DNA of 64,000 nt. Source: CAZQRP01 sp964596125 (lineage in GTDB: Bacteria > Chloroflexota > Dehalococcoidia > GIF9 > UBA5629). Both the position numbers and the translations under genes were made by a program. This document shows, one piece after another, positions 23,869-33,454 of this stretch (position 1 is its first letter; every line of letters begins with the position of its first letter). The stretch is taken from positions 54,581 to 118,580 of the forward strand of contig CAZQRP010000008.1 of the NCBI GenBank assembly GCA_964596125.1, given 5' to 3'. Below the pieces are notes generated by a model, which did no database searches, had not been told where the DNA came from, and was given only the letters and a program-made list of their open reading frames with translations.

Positions 23869-24814
23869 ACTCTGGTCTCCTGATACGTTGATAATTTATG
23901 CGCGGGTAGTACTACTTTACGGTTTCTGCTTTCCAACAGATACCACCTCTTAAAAGCCAGGGATTTGAGCTAAGCTGCAGAGAGGTAACGATATTTTATT
24001 GAGTATAAACGTCGCATCATTTTTAATCCTTGTCCAGCAAGCAATACACGCAGTAGATTCAACTAAATTATTTCTCGCCTCACATGATGTGAATTCAATA
24101 TAAACCTTGTCTGTGCTTTTATCAATACCTGATAGTGTAGTAATGACTCTTTCCGATGGATATTATTTCTTTATTCTGTTCAGATAGATGTTCAATATAA
24201 ATCCGTCAAGAGACTTTGTCAAAGCTGCGTTGTACTGAGAATAGAAGTTAAAGATCATTCTTTATACCAGTCCTCTACTTTAAAGCTGTACATGTACAGA
24301 AATTTGTTTTGATGAGAACTTGCGAAGTTTCTGTTACATTAATTACAGTTTGAGGTATATACTCCTGGTCTGTGCTCTTGAACCCTCTTCACCTTTATTT
24401 TTATTGACTGCGGACTTATGAATTCACTGTCTGCGATTCTATATTTTAGAAATGTTCTTCTCACTTTAAGGAATGTATTTTTTTGCTCAAGCCTGTAGAT
24501 TTTAAACTTGCTTTGTTCAATAAATTTTGACCAAATAGAGTGTGAAAGTTTATAATGTGAAACGAGTTGTCAGGGGCTTGGGGCAAACAATTTCCAACAA
24601 ATAAGCAATTTATTGTATATGAGAACTCGTTTCCTATTGTGGTAGAAGGCATATTGCTGTCGTAATATTCAAAGTTAATCATAGGAATGGTCTAGATTTT
24701 TCCTTTAGTTGAGTGGATTGATTGTGAGATGATTAATGCTGGAAATTTTCTGAAAAATGGATGGGCAGGCATTTAAAAGCATTATAATTCGTAATTGTGA
24801 TCAGGAGGTAATTT
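23869..24814. other. long intergenic region, no gene recognised
   Basis: These 946 bases are AT-rich. A leftward 73-codon frame at 24,461-24,682 has no ribosome site and no recognisable domain. The region contains the acsA leader on one side and the thiolase operon promoter on the other, and perhaps an undetected RNA. Confidence 0.5.
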
Positions 24815-25969
24815 ATGAAAAACGAAGTAGCAGTGGTGGGTGTCGGTCAAACTGCGTTTTCCCGTGATTGCGGAGTTTCCATAAGAGAGCTATGTTTTGA
24901 TGCCTATAGAGAGGCTATTGATGGACTGAATATTTCCCTGAGTGATATCGATGCATCGCTTATCTGTTCCGCACCGGAATATGATAAACAACGGACACCG
25001 GCAGCATTGATATCAGAATACCTGGGAATGACGCCCAAACCTACCTTTTATGTTGAGAGTGTATGCTCCTCCAGTACTTCTGGAGTGCGAGTGGCTTATT
25101 CCATGATAAAATCTGCCCTTCATGATGTGATAGTAGTGATAGGCTTTCAAAAGATGTCGGAGATAACGTCACGTGAAGCAGCGGAGGTAATGGGGAGGGG
25201 AGATGATACAATGTTTAGCTCTCCTTTCGGAACAACAATGCCGGCAGGTCATGCATTATATGCTCGTGCTCATATGTCCAGATATGGAACAACTGAGGAG
25301 CAGATGGCCAAGATAAGAGTTAAAAATTCACACTATGGTTCTTTGAATCCTAAAGCCAATTACCGGAAAGTACTGAGCCTTGAGGATATAGTGAACTCAG
25401 AGATGATTTGCAGTCCACTGAAAAAGTTTGATTGTTGCGCCAATGCCGATGGTGCTTCGTGTGTTATCCTTGCCAGTGCTGATAAAGCTAAAAAAATTAC
25501 CGATAAACCTGTTTGGGTCCTCGGATTGGGTATGGCTACGTCTGAACTAAATTGGAGTGCCAGGAATTCAACGACCAGCTTCGGGTGTACCAAAGAGGCT
25601 GCCAGACAGGCCTATGAAATGGCAGGGGTAGGGCCTGAGGATATAGATGTGGCTGAAGTCCATGATTGTTTCACTATATCAGAGATCCTGGCGTATGAAG
25701 ACCTGGGATTTGCTAAACCTGGTGAAGGAGTTAAATTAATAGAAGATAAAGAAACATACGCTGATGGCAAGACACCCGTGAATGTTGATGGTGGCTTACT
25801 CTCCAAGGGGCATCCTATCGGAGCTACCGGAGGTTCACAAATCAGAACAATAGTAAACCAGATCAGGGGTGAATCGAAAGAGTGTCAAGTTGAAAATGCT
25901 AAAGTGGGGCTAGTTCAAAATGTAGGCGGCACAGGTACATATGCCAATGTGATCATTTTCGGGAGGTAA
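24815..25969 (+). CDS. thiolase-family protein (SCP-x/lipid-transfer type)
   Basis: The 384-residue protein has the thiolase nucleophile Cys84 in VESVCSSSTSG and the catalytic His in LSKGHPIGATGGSQ, with AEVHDCFT between. The final Cys motif of biosynthetic thiolases is replaced by QNVGGTGT, as in SCP-x type and steroid/fatty-acid aldolase-thiolase enzymes. AGGAGG precedes the ATG closely. Five bases after its stop begins a DUF35 zinc-ribbon/OB-fold protein; such pairs usually form a complex in which the DUF35 subunit contacts acyl-CoA. It could cleave 3-ketoacyl-CoA or a beta-hydroxyacyl-CoA; the substrate is open. Confidence 0.9.
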   Translation: MKNEVAVVGVGQTAFSRDCGVSIRELCFDAYREAIDGLNISLSDIDASLICSAPEYDKQRTPAALISEYLGMTPKPTFYVESVCSSSTSGVRVAYSMIKSALHDVIVVIGFQKMSEITSREAAEVMGRGDDTMFSSPFGTTMPAGHALYARAHMSRYGTTEEQMAKIRVKNSHYGSLNPKANYRKVLSLEDIVNSEMICSPLKKFDCCANADGASCVILASADKAKKITDKPVWVLGLGMATSELNWSARNSTTSFGCTKEAARQAYEMAGVGPEDIDVAEVHDCFTISEILAYEDLGFAKPGEGVKLIEDKETYADGKTPVNVDGGLLSKGHPIGATGGSQIRTIVNQIRGESKECQVENAKVGLVQNVGGTGTYANVIIFGR

Positions 25970-25974
25970 AATAA

Positions 25975-26385
25975 ATGGATTTCGGAAATTTCGGCACAGT
26001 GAGCTTTACCAAGCAATCAAAGGCAGTCCCTTTTGTCGAGTATCTTAGTCAAGGTAAGTTCATGGCTACGATGTGTAAACAGTGTGAAAAGAAATTCTTC
26101 CCGCCCCGGCTGGATTGTCCAGATTGCATGAATAGTGATATTAATTGGTTTGAGGTTAAAAGCAAAGGCAAGTTGTTTACTTTTTCTGTGGTAAATTACG
26201 GGCCGCTGGGCTTTGAAAATGATGCCCCTTATACGTTGGGGATTGTAGGATTTGAGGAGGGAGTGCGAGTGCTGGCGCGTATAAGTAAAAAGGTCAATCC
26301 TGAAGACATAAAGGTAGGAATGGAGCTAAAGGTTGTGCCGGTAAAGCTAAACGATGAGACGTTCTCTTATGAGTTCGTACCTTAA
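25975..26385 (+). CDS. DUF35 zinc-ribbon / OB-fold acyl-CoA-associated protein
   Basis: The 136-residue protein has a zinc ribbon (Cys34, Cys37, Cys48, Cys51, in CKQCEKKFFPPRLDCPDC) and a C-terminal OB-fold strand pattern (GKLFTFSVVNYGPLGF, YTLGIVGFEEG). This is the DUF35 family, which partners thiolases or hydratases of acyl-CoA pathways. The gene is five bases downstream of the thiolase gene, so a two-subunit enzyme is likely. Confidence 0.9.
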   Translation: MDFGNFGTVSFTKQSKAVPFVEYLSQGKFMATMCKQCEKKFFPPRLDCPDCMNSDINWFEVKSKGKLFTFSVVNYGPLGFENDAPYTLGIVGFEEGVRVLARISKKVNPEDIKVGMELKVVPVKLNDETFSYEFVP

Positions 26386-26703
26386 TCAGTTTGTGGTCGG
26401 ACTACTGTTTGGCTGACCGTATCGGGGTAAAATTTAAAGGTGATGTGCATGAAAATATATTCTCATCTCGTAGCTTCAATGAATGTGCATTATTTTTAAA
26501 CTGTTAAAACTGCTGGTATTTATTCTGAATTGACCAGTGAGGATTTTTCAATAGTTGCTTATAAATGTTTAATAAATTGGCGAGGAAATAGAAAATATCT
26601 CAGGCTTAATCGCTATTGGTACTTTTACGACTACACTCTATAATTTTTATGCTCTGGGATGTCGTATTGCACAAGCCGAAGTTTAATTCTTAAGGGGGTA
26701 ACT
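26386..26703. other. intergenic region between DUF35 and acyl-CoA dehydrogenase genes
   Basis: No gene is seen in 318 bases. The end carries the AAGGGGG ribosome site of the dehydrogenase. Confidence 0.5.
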
Positions 26704-27873
26704 ATGGATTTTAAGCTAACCGAGGAACAGGAAAACTTCAGAAAAGAGATACAGGATTTCCTGGAAGGGGAAATAAAGCAGGGACTGTGGGAGCCAACAA
26801 TTGATGCCTGGATCATGGCCTATGACCCGAGTTTTACCAAACGAGTTGCAGCGAAGGGCTGGATCGGACTTACGTGGCCAAAGGAGTACGGCGGACAGGG
26901 TCGTAGTTTTGTAGATCGTCTTATTCTGACCGAAGAAATGCTGAGATACGGAGCTCCAGCAGCCTGCCACTGGTTTGCTGATCGGCAAATAGGTGGTTCA
27001 ATACTTAAGCATGGCACTGAGGAACTAAAAAGGGAATTCTTACCAAAGATCATTAATGGGGAAATGTATGTGGGTTTGGGGATGAGTGAGACGGAAGCTG
27101 GATGTGATTTAGCTTCTTTGAAAACCAGGGCGATTAAAAAGGGTGATTACTATGTAGTGGATGGGCAAAAGACATGGACCAGCGGCGGAATGCACATGAA
27201 CTATCTCTACCTGCTGGCACGAACAGATCCGGATGCCCCTAAACATAAAGGCATCAGCGAATTCGTTATTCCCAAGGACCTGCCCGGAATCACCACGAGC
27301 CTGATAATGGATATCACCGGCAACGAGGCATGGAATGAAGTCTTCTTCGACAATGTGCAGGTTCCGGCGAAATATCTCGTAGGTAATGAGAATAGCGGCT
27401 GGCCTGGAGTAGTGGAACAATTAGCCTATGAGAGAGGTGGTATGGAACGTCTTATGGCTAATTACCCTATCTTTGAGGGTATTATCCAGTATGTTAAAGA
27501 AACGAAACGGAACGGAAAACAACTGTCACAGGACCCGGTCATCCGCCATAAACTGGCCCAGTTAAAGACAGAATTTGAGGTGGGACGACTGTTTATGTAT
27601 CGGGTAGCTTTAGTTATGGAGGAGCACTCCCCGTTGTGGGAAGCAGCTTTATCCAAGGCCTATTCAACTGCATTTGAACAGCGACTGGCCAGCGTTGTAT
27701 TGGAGATTCTAGGCCCCTATGGACAGCTTAAACCACATTCAAAATGGGTTAAGCTGAATGGCATGGCTTATCATTCCTATCTCTCATCTAAGGGGTACAG
27801 CCTTCAGGCGGGTACTTCGGAGGTTCTGAAGAATATCATAGCCCAGAATAAACTGGGATTACCAACCGGATGA
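26704..27873 (+). CDS. acyl-CoA dehydrogenase, first subunit
   Basis: From the ATG at 26,704 (AAGGGGG site upstream) the product has 389 residues beginning MDFKLTEEQENFRKEIQDFL. Acyl-CoA dehydrogenase landmarks are present: GWIGLTWPKEYGG, YVGLGMSETEAGCDLASLKT, a W-rich flavin strand QKTWTSGG and a C-terminal QAGTSEVLKNIIAQ. The position that is Glu in the YEGT motif of short/medium-chain enzymes is Ala (QAGT), so the catalytic base must come from elsewhere, as in long-chain or steroid-type two-subunit enzymes. A second dehydrogenase gene follows after 41 bases, which suggests an alpha/beta heteromer. It would desaturate an acyl-CoA and pass electrons to ETF. Confidence 0.92.
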   Translation: MDFKLTEEQENFRKEIQDFLEGEIKQGLWEPTIDAWIMAYDPSFTKRVAAKGWIGLTWPKEYGGQGRSFVDRLILTEEMLRYGAPAACHWFADRQIGGSILKHGTEELKREFLPKIINGEMYVGLGMSETEAGCDLASLKTRAIKKGDYYVVDGQKTWTSGGMHMNYLYLLARTDPDAPKHKGISEFVIPKDLPGITTSLIMDITGNEAWNEVFFDNVQVPAKYLVGNENSGWPGVVEQLAYERGGMERLMANYPIFEGIIQYVKETKRNGKQLSQDPVIRHKLAQLKTEFEVGRLFMYRVALVMEEHSPLWEAALSKAYSTAFEQRLASVVLEILGPYGQLKPHSKWVKLNGMAYHSYLSSKGYSLQAGTSEVLKNIIAQNKLGLPTG

Positions 27874-27914
27874 GAGGTAAATACATAATAGAAAGGTAAA
27901 AAAGGAGGCTGCTG

Positions 27915-29045
27915 ATGGACTTGTCCTATAATGAAGAACAGGAGATATTGCGGGAAAGCGCCAGAGGCTTTCTAGAGGGCAAATTTCCTAAAAAAGTAGT
28001 GAGAGAAATAGAGGAAAGCGACCTGGGCTACTCGCCAGAAATATGGAAAGAAATGGCCAACCTCGGCTGGATGGGGCTTCCTTTCCCGGAAAAATATGGC
28101 GGAGCTGATATGACTTTCCTTGATCAGATGGTATTGTTGGAGGAGATGGGGAGAGCCTGTATGCCTGGCCCCTATTTTTCAACGGTAATTCTGGGAGCGT
28201 TTTCCATTCTTGGTATCGGGACCGAAGAGCAGAAGCAAAACTACCTTTCGAAGGTTGCTAGCGGAGAGGCAATTCTTACCCTTGCTTTAACCGAGCCCAG
28301 CGGTAGTTGTGATGCTGCCTCAATTGAGGTTAAAGCCATTCCCGACGGTGATGTCTATGTGATAAATGGAACCAAGCTTTTTGTCCCGGATGCCCATGTA
28401 GCTGACTATATACTCTGTGTCGCCAGAACTAAGGAAACGGCTGACCCGGAAGATGGCTTAACAATATTTATAGTAGATGCGAAGGGACAGGGAATAAGTC
28501 ACACCGTTCTTAAAACCATGTCCGGTAAGCTCTGTGAAGTGGTTTTTGACGGAGCCAGAGTGCCCAAGGAAAACATACTGGGGGAGCTTAATCAGGGCTG
28601 GAAAGAAGTGGAAAATATATTAAATCGGGCTGAAGCAGCCAGGTGTTGTGAGATGGTTGGTATGTCACAGCAGGTGCTGGATATGACGGTGGAGTATGCT
28701 AAAGAAAGAAAGCAGTTTAACCGCCCGATAGGGAGTTTTCAGATAATCCAGCATTACTGCGCTGAAATGTTTACCGATGTTGAAGGTATGAGGCTTAGTG
28801 CTTATAAAGCTGCGTGGAGAATGAGCGAAGGTCTATCTTGCGCTGAAGATGTAGCAGTGGCCAAGACATGGGCAATACAGGCTGCTGACCATATTATAGG
28901 CTTGGCGCATCAAATTCTCGCTGCCATTGGAGTAACGATAGAATATGACCTGCATTATTACACTCGTCGTCTAAAAGCCTCTGAGCTTAGTTTTAGTAAT
29001 GCCTATTTTTATCGTGATCTTATAGCTCAGGGGATGGGGCTCTAG
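27915..29045 (+). CDS. acyl-CoA dehydrogenase, second subunit
   Basis: The 376-residue protein begins MDLSYNEEQEILRESARGFL, with AAAGGAGG upstream. It has the same fold (GWMGLPFPEKYGGADMTF, LALTEPSGS, a DGARVPKENILG loop, EYAKERKQFNRPIGSFQ) and ends soon after DLHYYTRRLKASELSF. The C-terminal Glu-containing motif is missing, so it may be a partner subunit without its own active site, as in heterotetrameric ChsE-type enzymes. It is the last gene of the module; thiolase, DUF35 protein and two dehydrogenases together suggest beta-oxidation of a bulky or branched acyl chain. Confidence 0.9.
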   Translation: MDLSYNEEQEILRESARGFLEGKFPKKVVREIEESDLGYSPEIWKEMANLGWMGLPFPEKYGGADMTFLDQMVLLEEMGRACMPGPYFSTVILGAFSILGIGTEEQKQNYLSKVASGEAILTLALTEPSGSCDAASIEVKAIPDGDVYVINGTKLFVPDAHVADYILCVARTKETADPEDGLTIFIVDAKGQGISHTVLKTMSGKLCEVVFDGARVPKENILGELNQGWKEVENILNRAEAARCCEMVGMSQQVLDMTVEYAKERKQFNRPIGSFQIIQHYCAEMFTDVEGMRLSAYKAAWRMSEGLSCAEDVAVAKTWAIQAADHIIGLAHQILAAIGVTIEYDLHYYTRRLKASELSFSNAYFYRDLIAQGMGL

Positions 29046-29204
29046 TAGGTTTTCGAGGTAAGGCTATACGCGCAGGTTGAATTTCTTGATATCTGGCTTA
29101 TTTCCAATGAGGTATCCATCGCTAAAATAGGCGAGCCTATCCGGGTCTTTATTCCGGCTTTGGGTGGCATTAATGCTTTCTATTTCTACCAGATAATTTT
29201 ATAG

Positions 29205-30947
29205 TCAGGCAGCAATTATATCCTTTTCTTGTTTTTTTCTGGCTTGAGCTTTGTCCAGGAGTTTGCCGGCCCCATCAAACATAACATTTCCCGTGTTTTC
29301 TGAACCTAACATAGCTGCCAGTTCTTCTATACGGGCCTGTCCCATTACTGCCTCTACTCTTGTATATGCCCGTCCCGAACTGGTGTCTTTAATCAGTCTA
29401 ATGTGTGCATCGCCGAAACAGGCAACCTGTGGTAGATGTGTAATACACAGAACTTGATGCTGTTGTGCTATAGTGGCCAGCTTCATGCCTACAGTGTCTC
29501 CGCTTCGACCTCCAATTCCTCCGTCAATTTCATCGAAGACCAGTATAGGAACTGGGTCTACCCGATTAAGGGCGCTCTTTAATGCTAACATCACGCGGCA
29601 GGTCTCACCTCCTGAGGCGATTGCAGCTAATGGCCTCATCGGTTCTCCAGGATTAGTTGCCACAAAAAACTCTACACGGTCAATTCCGTCACGTGTGAAA
29701 GCGAAGTGTTTTCCTCCAGCAGTGGGCAGTCCCTTTGTGTCTTCTTCGCGGCTAAGGCGGACATCAAATTTAGACCATGGGAGGCCAAGATCGGCTAATT
29801 CCTCATTGACAAGCCCTGCCAACGATTTAGCTGCTCGTCGGCGCGACAGGGAAAGCTCCTCGGCTTGCTTGCCGAGCTCACTCTTAAGATGCTCTTGTTC
29901 TTTCTCCAGGTAGGTCTTTCTTTCCTGATGATTGTCTATTGCTTCAAGTTCTGCTTTCGCCTTAGTTTGAAAGTTGATCATGTCCTCTATAGTCGCTCCA
30001 TACTTCCGTTTTAAAGAACTAATAAGATTTAGCCTTTGTTCTACTTCTTCCAGTTGGCTAACATCGGTCTCAATAGTATCACCATAGTGCCGGAGATCAC
30101 GGGCTATTTCCTCAAGGTTAGTCATTGCCAGGTCCAGTTGTTCTCCATATGACGGCATGGCGAGGTTGCTATCATGTAGTCCCTTTAACGCAATGATAGC
30201 TTCGTGTATCAATACAGTCGCCGAGCGTTCTTCGCCGTAGAGGCTACCGTAGGCTTTTAGGCAACACTCTCTTAAGGCTTCGGAACGCAGCAGAACTTCA
30301 CGTCTGTTCTGGAACGACTGGTCCTCACCCGGTTTCAAATTTGCCCTTTCGATCTCTTCCACCTGGTATCTAAGAAGTTCCTGCCGTCCAATTGTTTTCT
30401 CGGTGTTTAGTGAGGCCAGTTCATGGAGCTTTTGACGCAGGTTTTCCACACTGTATGCCAAATGGTTCCTCAACTCACCAAGGTTACCAAAAGCATCCAG
30501 GAGGTCTAGCTGACGATGTACATCCAGCAATGAGATATAATCCATCTGTCCGTGCATGTCCACCAGATGTTGGCCGATCTGCCGCAACAATGATAGCGGA
30601 ACAGCCCTGCTGTTCACCCTGGAAATACTGCGTCCCTGTTGTTGTATTTCTCTGGATATGACAAGCATGCCATCACCCTCAGGTTCGATAGCACTTTCCT
30701 GAAGGAGACTATTTAATCGTTCAACAGTGTCTGTTGATAACCAGAATACGCCTTCAACCCGTGCTGTCGGGGCACCGTTACGAATTAGACCAGCCGGTGC
30801 CCGTGCACCTAAAAGTATGCTGATGGCATCTACCACCAGGGATTTACCGGCTCCTTCCTCGCCACTTAGTATGGTCAAACCGGGAGCCAACGTCATTTTG
30901 ACATCCTCGATGACGGCGAAGTTCTGAATATGTAATTCACCCAACAT
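29205..30947 (-). CDS. recN: DNA repair ATPase RecN
   Basis: The 580-residue SMC-like protein has the N-terminal Walker A LSGEEGAGKSLVVDAI (Glu where GETGAGKS has Thr), a long coiled coil (about 160-370), ASGGETCRVMLALK and the Walker B/D-loop LVFDEIDGGIGG. RecN acts at double-strand breaks. A TTAAGGAGGGAAGC ribosome site and a consensus promoter with a LexA-like box lie upstream, consistent with DNA-damage control. It is transcribed leftward as a single gene. Confidence 0.95.
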   Translation of the reverse strand: MLGELHIQNFAVIEDVKMTLAPGLTILSGEEGAGKSLVVDAISILLGARAPAGLIRNGAPTARVEGVFWLSTDTVERLNSLLQESAIEPEGDGMLVISREIQQQGRSISRVNSRAVPLSLLRQIGQHLVDMHGQMDYISLLDVHRQLDLLDAFGNLGELRNHLAYSVENLRQKLHELASLNTEKTIGRQELLRYQVEEIERANLKPGEDQSFQNRREVLLRSEALRECCLKAYGSLYGEERSATVLIHEAIIALKGLHDSNLAMPSYGEQLDLAMTNLEEIARDLRHYGDTIETDVSQLEEVEQRLNLISSLKRKYGATIEDMINFQTKAKAELEAIDNHQERKTYLEKEQEHLKSELGKQAEELSLSRRRAAKSLAGLVNEELADLGLPWSKFDVRLSREEDTKGLPTAGGKHFAFTRDGIDRVEFFVATNPGEPMRPLAAIASGGETCRVMLALKSALNRVDPVPILVFDEIDGGIGGRSGDTVGMKLATIAQQHQVLCITHLPQVACFGDAHIRLIKDTSSGRAYTRVEAVMGQARIEELAAMLGSENTGNVMFDGAGKLLDKAQARKKQEKDIIAA

Positions 30948-31520
30948 TTTAGCTTCCCTCCTTAATAACTATAAAAAGTTGAAAATATAATTAAAACAAT
31001 TGTACTATAATATTATAGAACATACGTACTATTTGTCAAGCCCCTAAACAGCAAGCTATATATCAGGACCTGTGAAAAATTCAGAAATGAAGGTCGTGTT
31101 GGCGGCATTATGAATCGTCGCTTGTTTGAGTTTTTACCTTAGCTTCATGTGTATTTAAGTAAGTAACCATATAATCTCATTGCACTCGTATATGCTTAAT
31201 ACTGTGTATATTATTTAGTATTGTATGAGTGCGTTCGTAAAGTGCATCGGAGGCAAAGTGATTGATGGGGATAGTTTGAAATTTTGAGAGTTTCCTAATA
31301 TAATAGCGTAGCCTGTCGTATTGTATTGCCTTGTTAAGTAAATTGCATAAATAATGGGCTCTAAGTTCACTGAAGTGAATTCGAAAATCCTCAACCTGTT
31401 TATATTTTGAGATCGTGCTGCGAGATATAACCATCAACAATATCCTTATGCTTGACTATTGCTGGTGTTTGATGGACAGACATTGTGTCCGAAGAATCAA
31501 GATTATAAAGGAGTTATCAG
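30948..31520. other. divergent intergenic region recN / carboxyltransferase
   Basis: The left part holds the recN promoter. A leftward 87-codon frame (31,177-31,440) lacks a ribosome site and recognisable domains; I do not call it a gene. Confidence 0.5.
31012..31039 (-). promoter_or_regulatory. recN promoter with LexA-like box in the spacer
   Basis: Read leftward: TTGACA (31034-31039), 16 bases, TATAAT (31012-31017). The spacer includes GTACGTATGTTC (31018-31029), one mismatch from the Gram-positive SOS pattern GAAC-n4-GTTC. A repressor there would block the promoter. Confidence 0.65.
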
Positions 31521-33074
31521 ATGGCCACAACTAAAGAATTGATTGAAGAGTATAAGACGAAACGAGAGAAGATTAAGGCGATGGACCCTAAAACCATCGA
31601 AAAACGTCACCAGGCTGGGCAGTGGACAGCACGGGAAAGAATAGAGAAGTTCTTTGATCCTGGCACTTTTACAGAAATCGGTTTGTTTGTAAAGCACAGA
31701 ACCAGACATTTTGGCATGGACAAGCGAGAGGTGCCGGCCGAAGGAGTAATAACAGGTTATGGCAAGGTAAATGGTAGACCGGTTGTAGCCATTTCTGAAG
31801 ACTATACAGCAATGGCAGGTACGTTTGGCGAATATCATGGGAAGAAATTTGTCCGTGCTATCGAATTTGCTAAAGATATGGGTTGGCCAATTGTGGGTAT
31901 GAATGATTCGGGTGGGGCCCGTTTACAGGAGGGGATGGATACTCTTGAGGCTTATGGTTGGCTGTTCAGGTCTCAGATTCTGGCATCAGGTATAGTTCCC
32001 CAAATAGCGTTGCTTATGGGACCCTGCTTAGGCGGGCAAGCATATCATCCTATAATGCAGGATTTTCTTATTCAATGCAAACATACCGGATTTATGGGTA
32101 TTGCTGGTCCGGCTTTTGTTAAAACGCAAACAGGAGAGGAGATTACCCTTGAGCAACTTTCAGGGTGGAAAGCTCACGCTGTTAAATCAGGGCAGACCCA
32201 TTTAATAGCAGAAGATGATCAGGATGCTTTGGACCAGTGTAAGCAGCTTTTGTCATTTTTCCCTTCCAATAATAAAGAGCGCCCCCCTCGTATTGAGACC
32301 AATGATGATCCGGAGAGAGTTGTTCCGGAGTTGGATACCATAATTCCTGACCGTCCTTCGCAAGCCTTTGACATGCTGAAGGTGATAACAGCAGTAGTAG
32401 ATGACGGGTATTTTTTCGAGTTAATGGAGAAATATGCCCAGAACTGCATAATTGGCTTTGCCCGATTTAATGGTCGGTCTGTTGGTATCGTAGCCAATAG
32501 ACCAACCTGGGCCGGTGGAGTTTTAGATATAGAGTCCTCTGATAAAATGGCCAGGTTTATACGATTCTGCGATTTGTTTAATATACCGCTCATAAGTTTT
32601 ACTGATTGTCCGGGCTACCTGATAGGTTCTGATCAGGACTGGAGAGGTATACTCCGTCATGGTGCTAAGCTATTGTATGCCTGGGCTGATGCGACAGTGC
32701 CTTTAATTGCAGTCATATTAAGAAAGTCCTATGCCGGTGCGCATTATGGCATGCTGGATAAGTCGATTGGTGCTGATATCGTTTTCGCTTGGCCAACTGC
32801 TAAGGTTACAATCGTTGGTGCTGAAACAGCCGCTAGTGTTATATTCGCTAAAGAGATAAAGGAGGCAGAGAATCCGGAGGAAGCAAAAGCAAAAAGAATA
32901 AAAGAGTATGACGAAATTTATGAGAATCCCTATGTCGGGGCTGAGCGCGGGTATATTGATGACGTTATAATGCCCAGTGATACCAGGAAAATGATAAACA
33001 AAGCCCTGGACATGTTGGAAAATAAGACCGTGGCCACCAGGCCATGGCGAAAATATTCAAATATTAATCTGTGA
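31521..33074 (+). CDS. acyl-CoA carboxylase / methylmalonyl-CoA decarboxylase carboxyltransferase subunit
   Basis: The 517-residue protein is of PccB/MmdA size. Landmarks are GMNDSGGARLQEGMDTLEAYG (shown in part), FGEYHGKKFVRAIEFA, GPCLGGQAYHPIM, the CoA/biotin oxyanion region NRPTWAGGVLDIESSDK and the C-terminal GAETAASVIFAKEI. GGAGTT lies upstream of the ATG. Eleven bases after its stop is a biotin-carrier gene. Together they transfer a carboxyl group between biotin and propionyl-CoA or a similar thioester. No biotin carboxylase (AccC) and no sodium-pump subunit lies nearby, so the direction and the complete enzyme cannot be decided. Confidence 0.92.
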   Translation: MATTKELIEEYKTKREKIKAMDPKTIEKRHQAGQWTARERIEKFFDPGTFTEIGLFVKHRTRHFGMDKREVPAEGVITGYGKVNGRPVVAISEDYTAMAGTFGEYHGKKFVRAIEFAKDMGWPIVGMNDSGGARLQEGMDTLEAYGWLFRSQILASGIVPQIALLMGPCLGGQAYHPIMQDFLIQCKHTGFMGIAGPAFVKTQTGEEITLEQLSGWKAHAVKSGQTHLIAEDDQDALDQCKQLLSFFPSNNKERPPRIETNDDPERVVPELDTIIPDRPSQAFDMLKVITAVVDDGYFFELMEKYAQNCIIGFARFNGRSVGIVANRPTWAGGVLDIESSDKMARFIRFCDLFNIPLISFTDCPGYLIGSDQDWRGILRHGAKLLYAWADATVPLIAVILRKSYAGAHYGMLDKSIGADIVFAWPTAKVTIVGAETAASVIFAKEIKEAENPEEAKAKRIKEYDEIYENPYVGAERGYIDDVIMPSDTRKMINKALDMLENKTVATRPWRKYSNINL

Positions 33075-33085
33075 GGAGATGAATA

Positions 33086-33307
33086 ATGCCACTAGAAACA
33101 GTTGAGGCACCTTTACCAGGTAAAGTACTGAATGTGAGTGTCAATACCGGAGATAAGATAGACGAGGGTGGCGAGGTTTGCACTATTGAGGCGATGAAGA
33201 TGGAAACACCGATCCTAGCTACTGTATCAGGAGTGATTAAAGAAGTTTCAATTTCGCAAGGTCAGGCCGTTAAAGCTGGTGATACACTGTGCGTGATTGA
33301 ATATTAG
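33086..33307 (+). CDS. biotin carboxyl carrier protein (short biotinyl domain)
   Basis: The 73-residue protein is just a biotinyl/lipoyl domain. Lys38 in EAMKMETP is the biotin-attachment site. A GAGGAG site precedes the ATG. It follows the carboxyltransferase gene by 11 bases. BirA (56,003) and the biotin transporter BioY (43,162) in this window can supply and attach the cofactor. Confidence 0.95.
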   Translation: MPLETVEAPLPGKVLNVSVNTGDKIDEGGEVCTIEAMKMETPILATVSGVIKEVSISQGQAVKAGDTLCVIEY

Positions 33308-33454
33308 CTCCCGGAAAATCCGAGCCCCCAATTTATAACAGGAAGTAGTATAAAGTTCAGGGCACTGAAACCAGATATAGGTTTAATGCCTGATAATTTT
33401 AAACACCTCAATTGTCTGAATAGTCTGAAATCCGTTTATAGTACCGGTCAATAA

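Noticed and set aside
24461..24682. 73-codon leftward frame
   Set aside because: No ribosome site or domain within an AT-rich non-coding region.
31177..31440. 87-codon leftward frame upstream of recN
   Set aside because: No ribosome site and no recognisable family; composition fits AT-rich chance frame.
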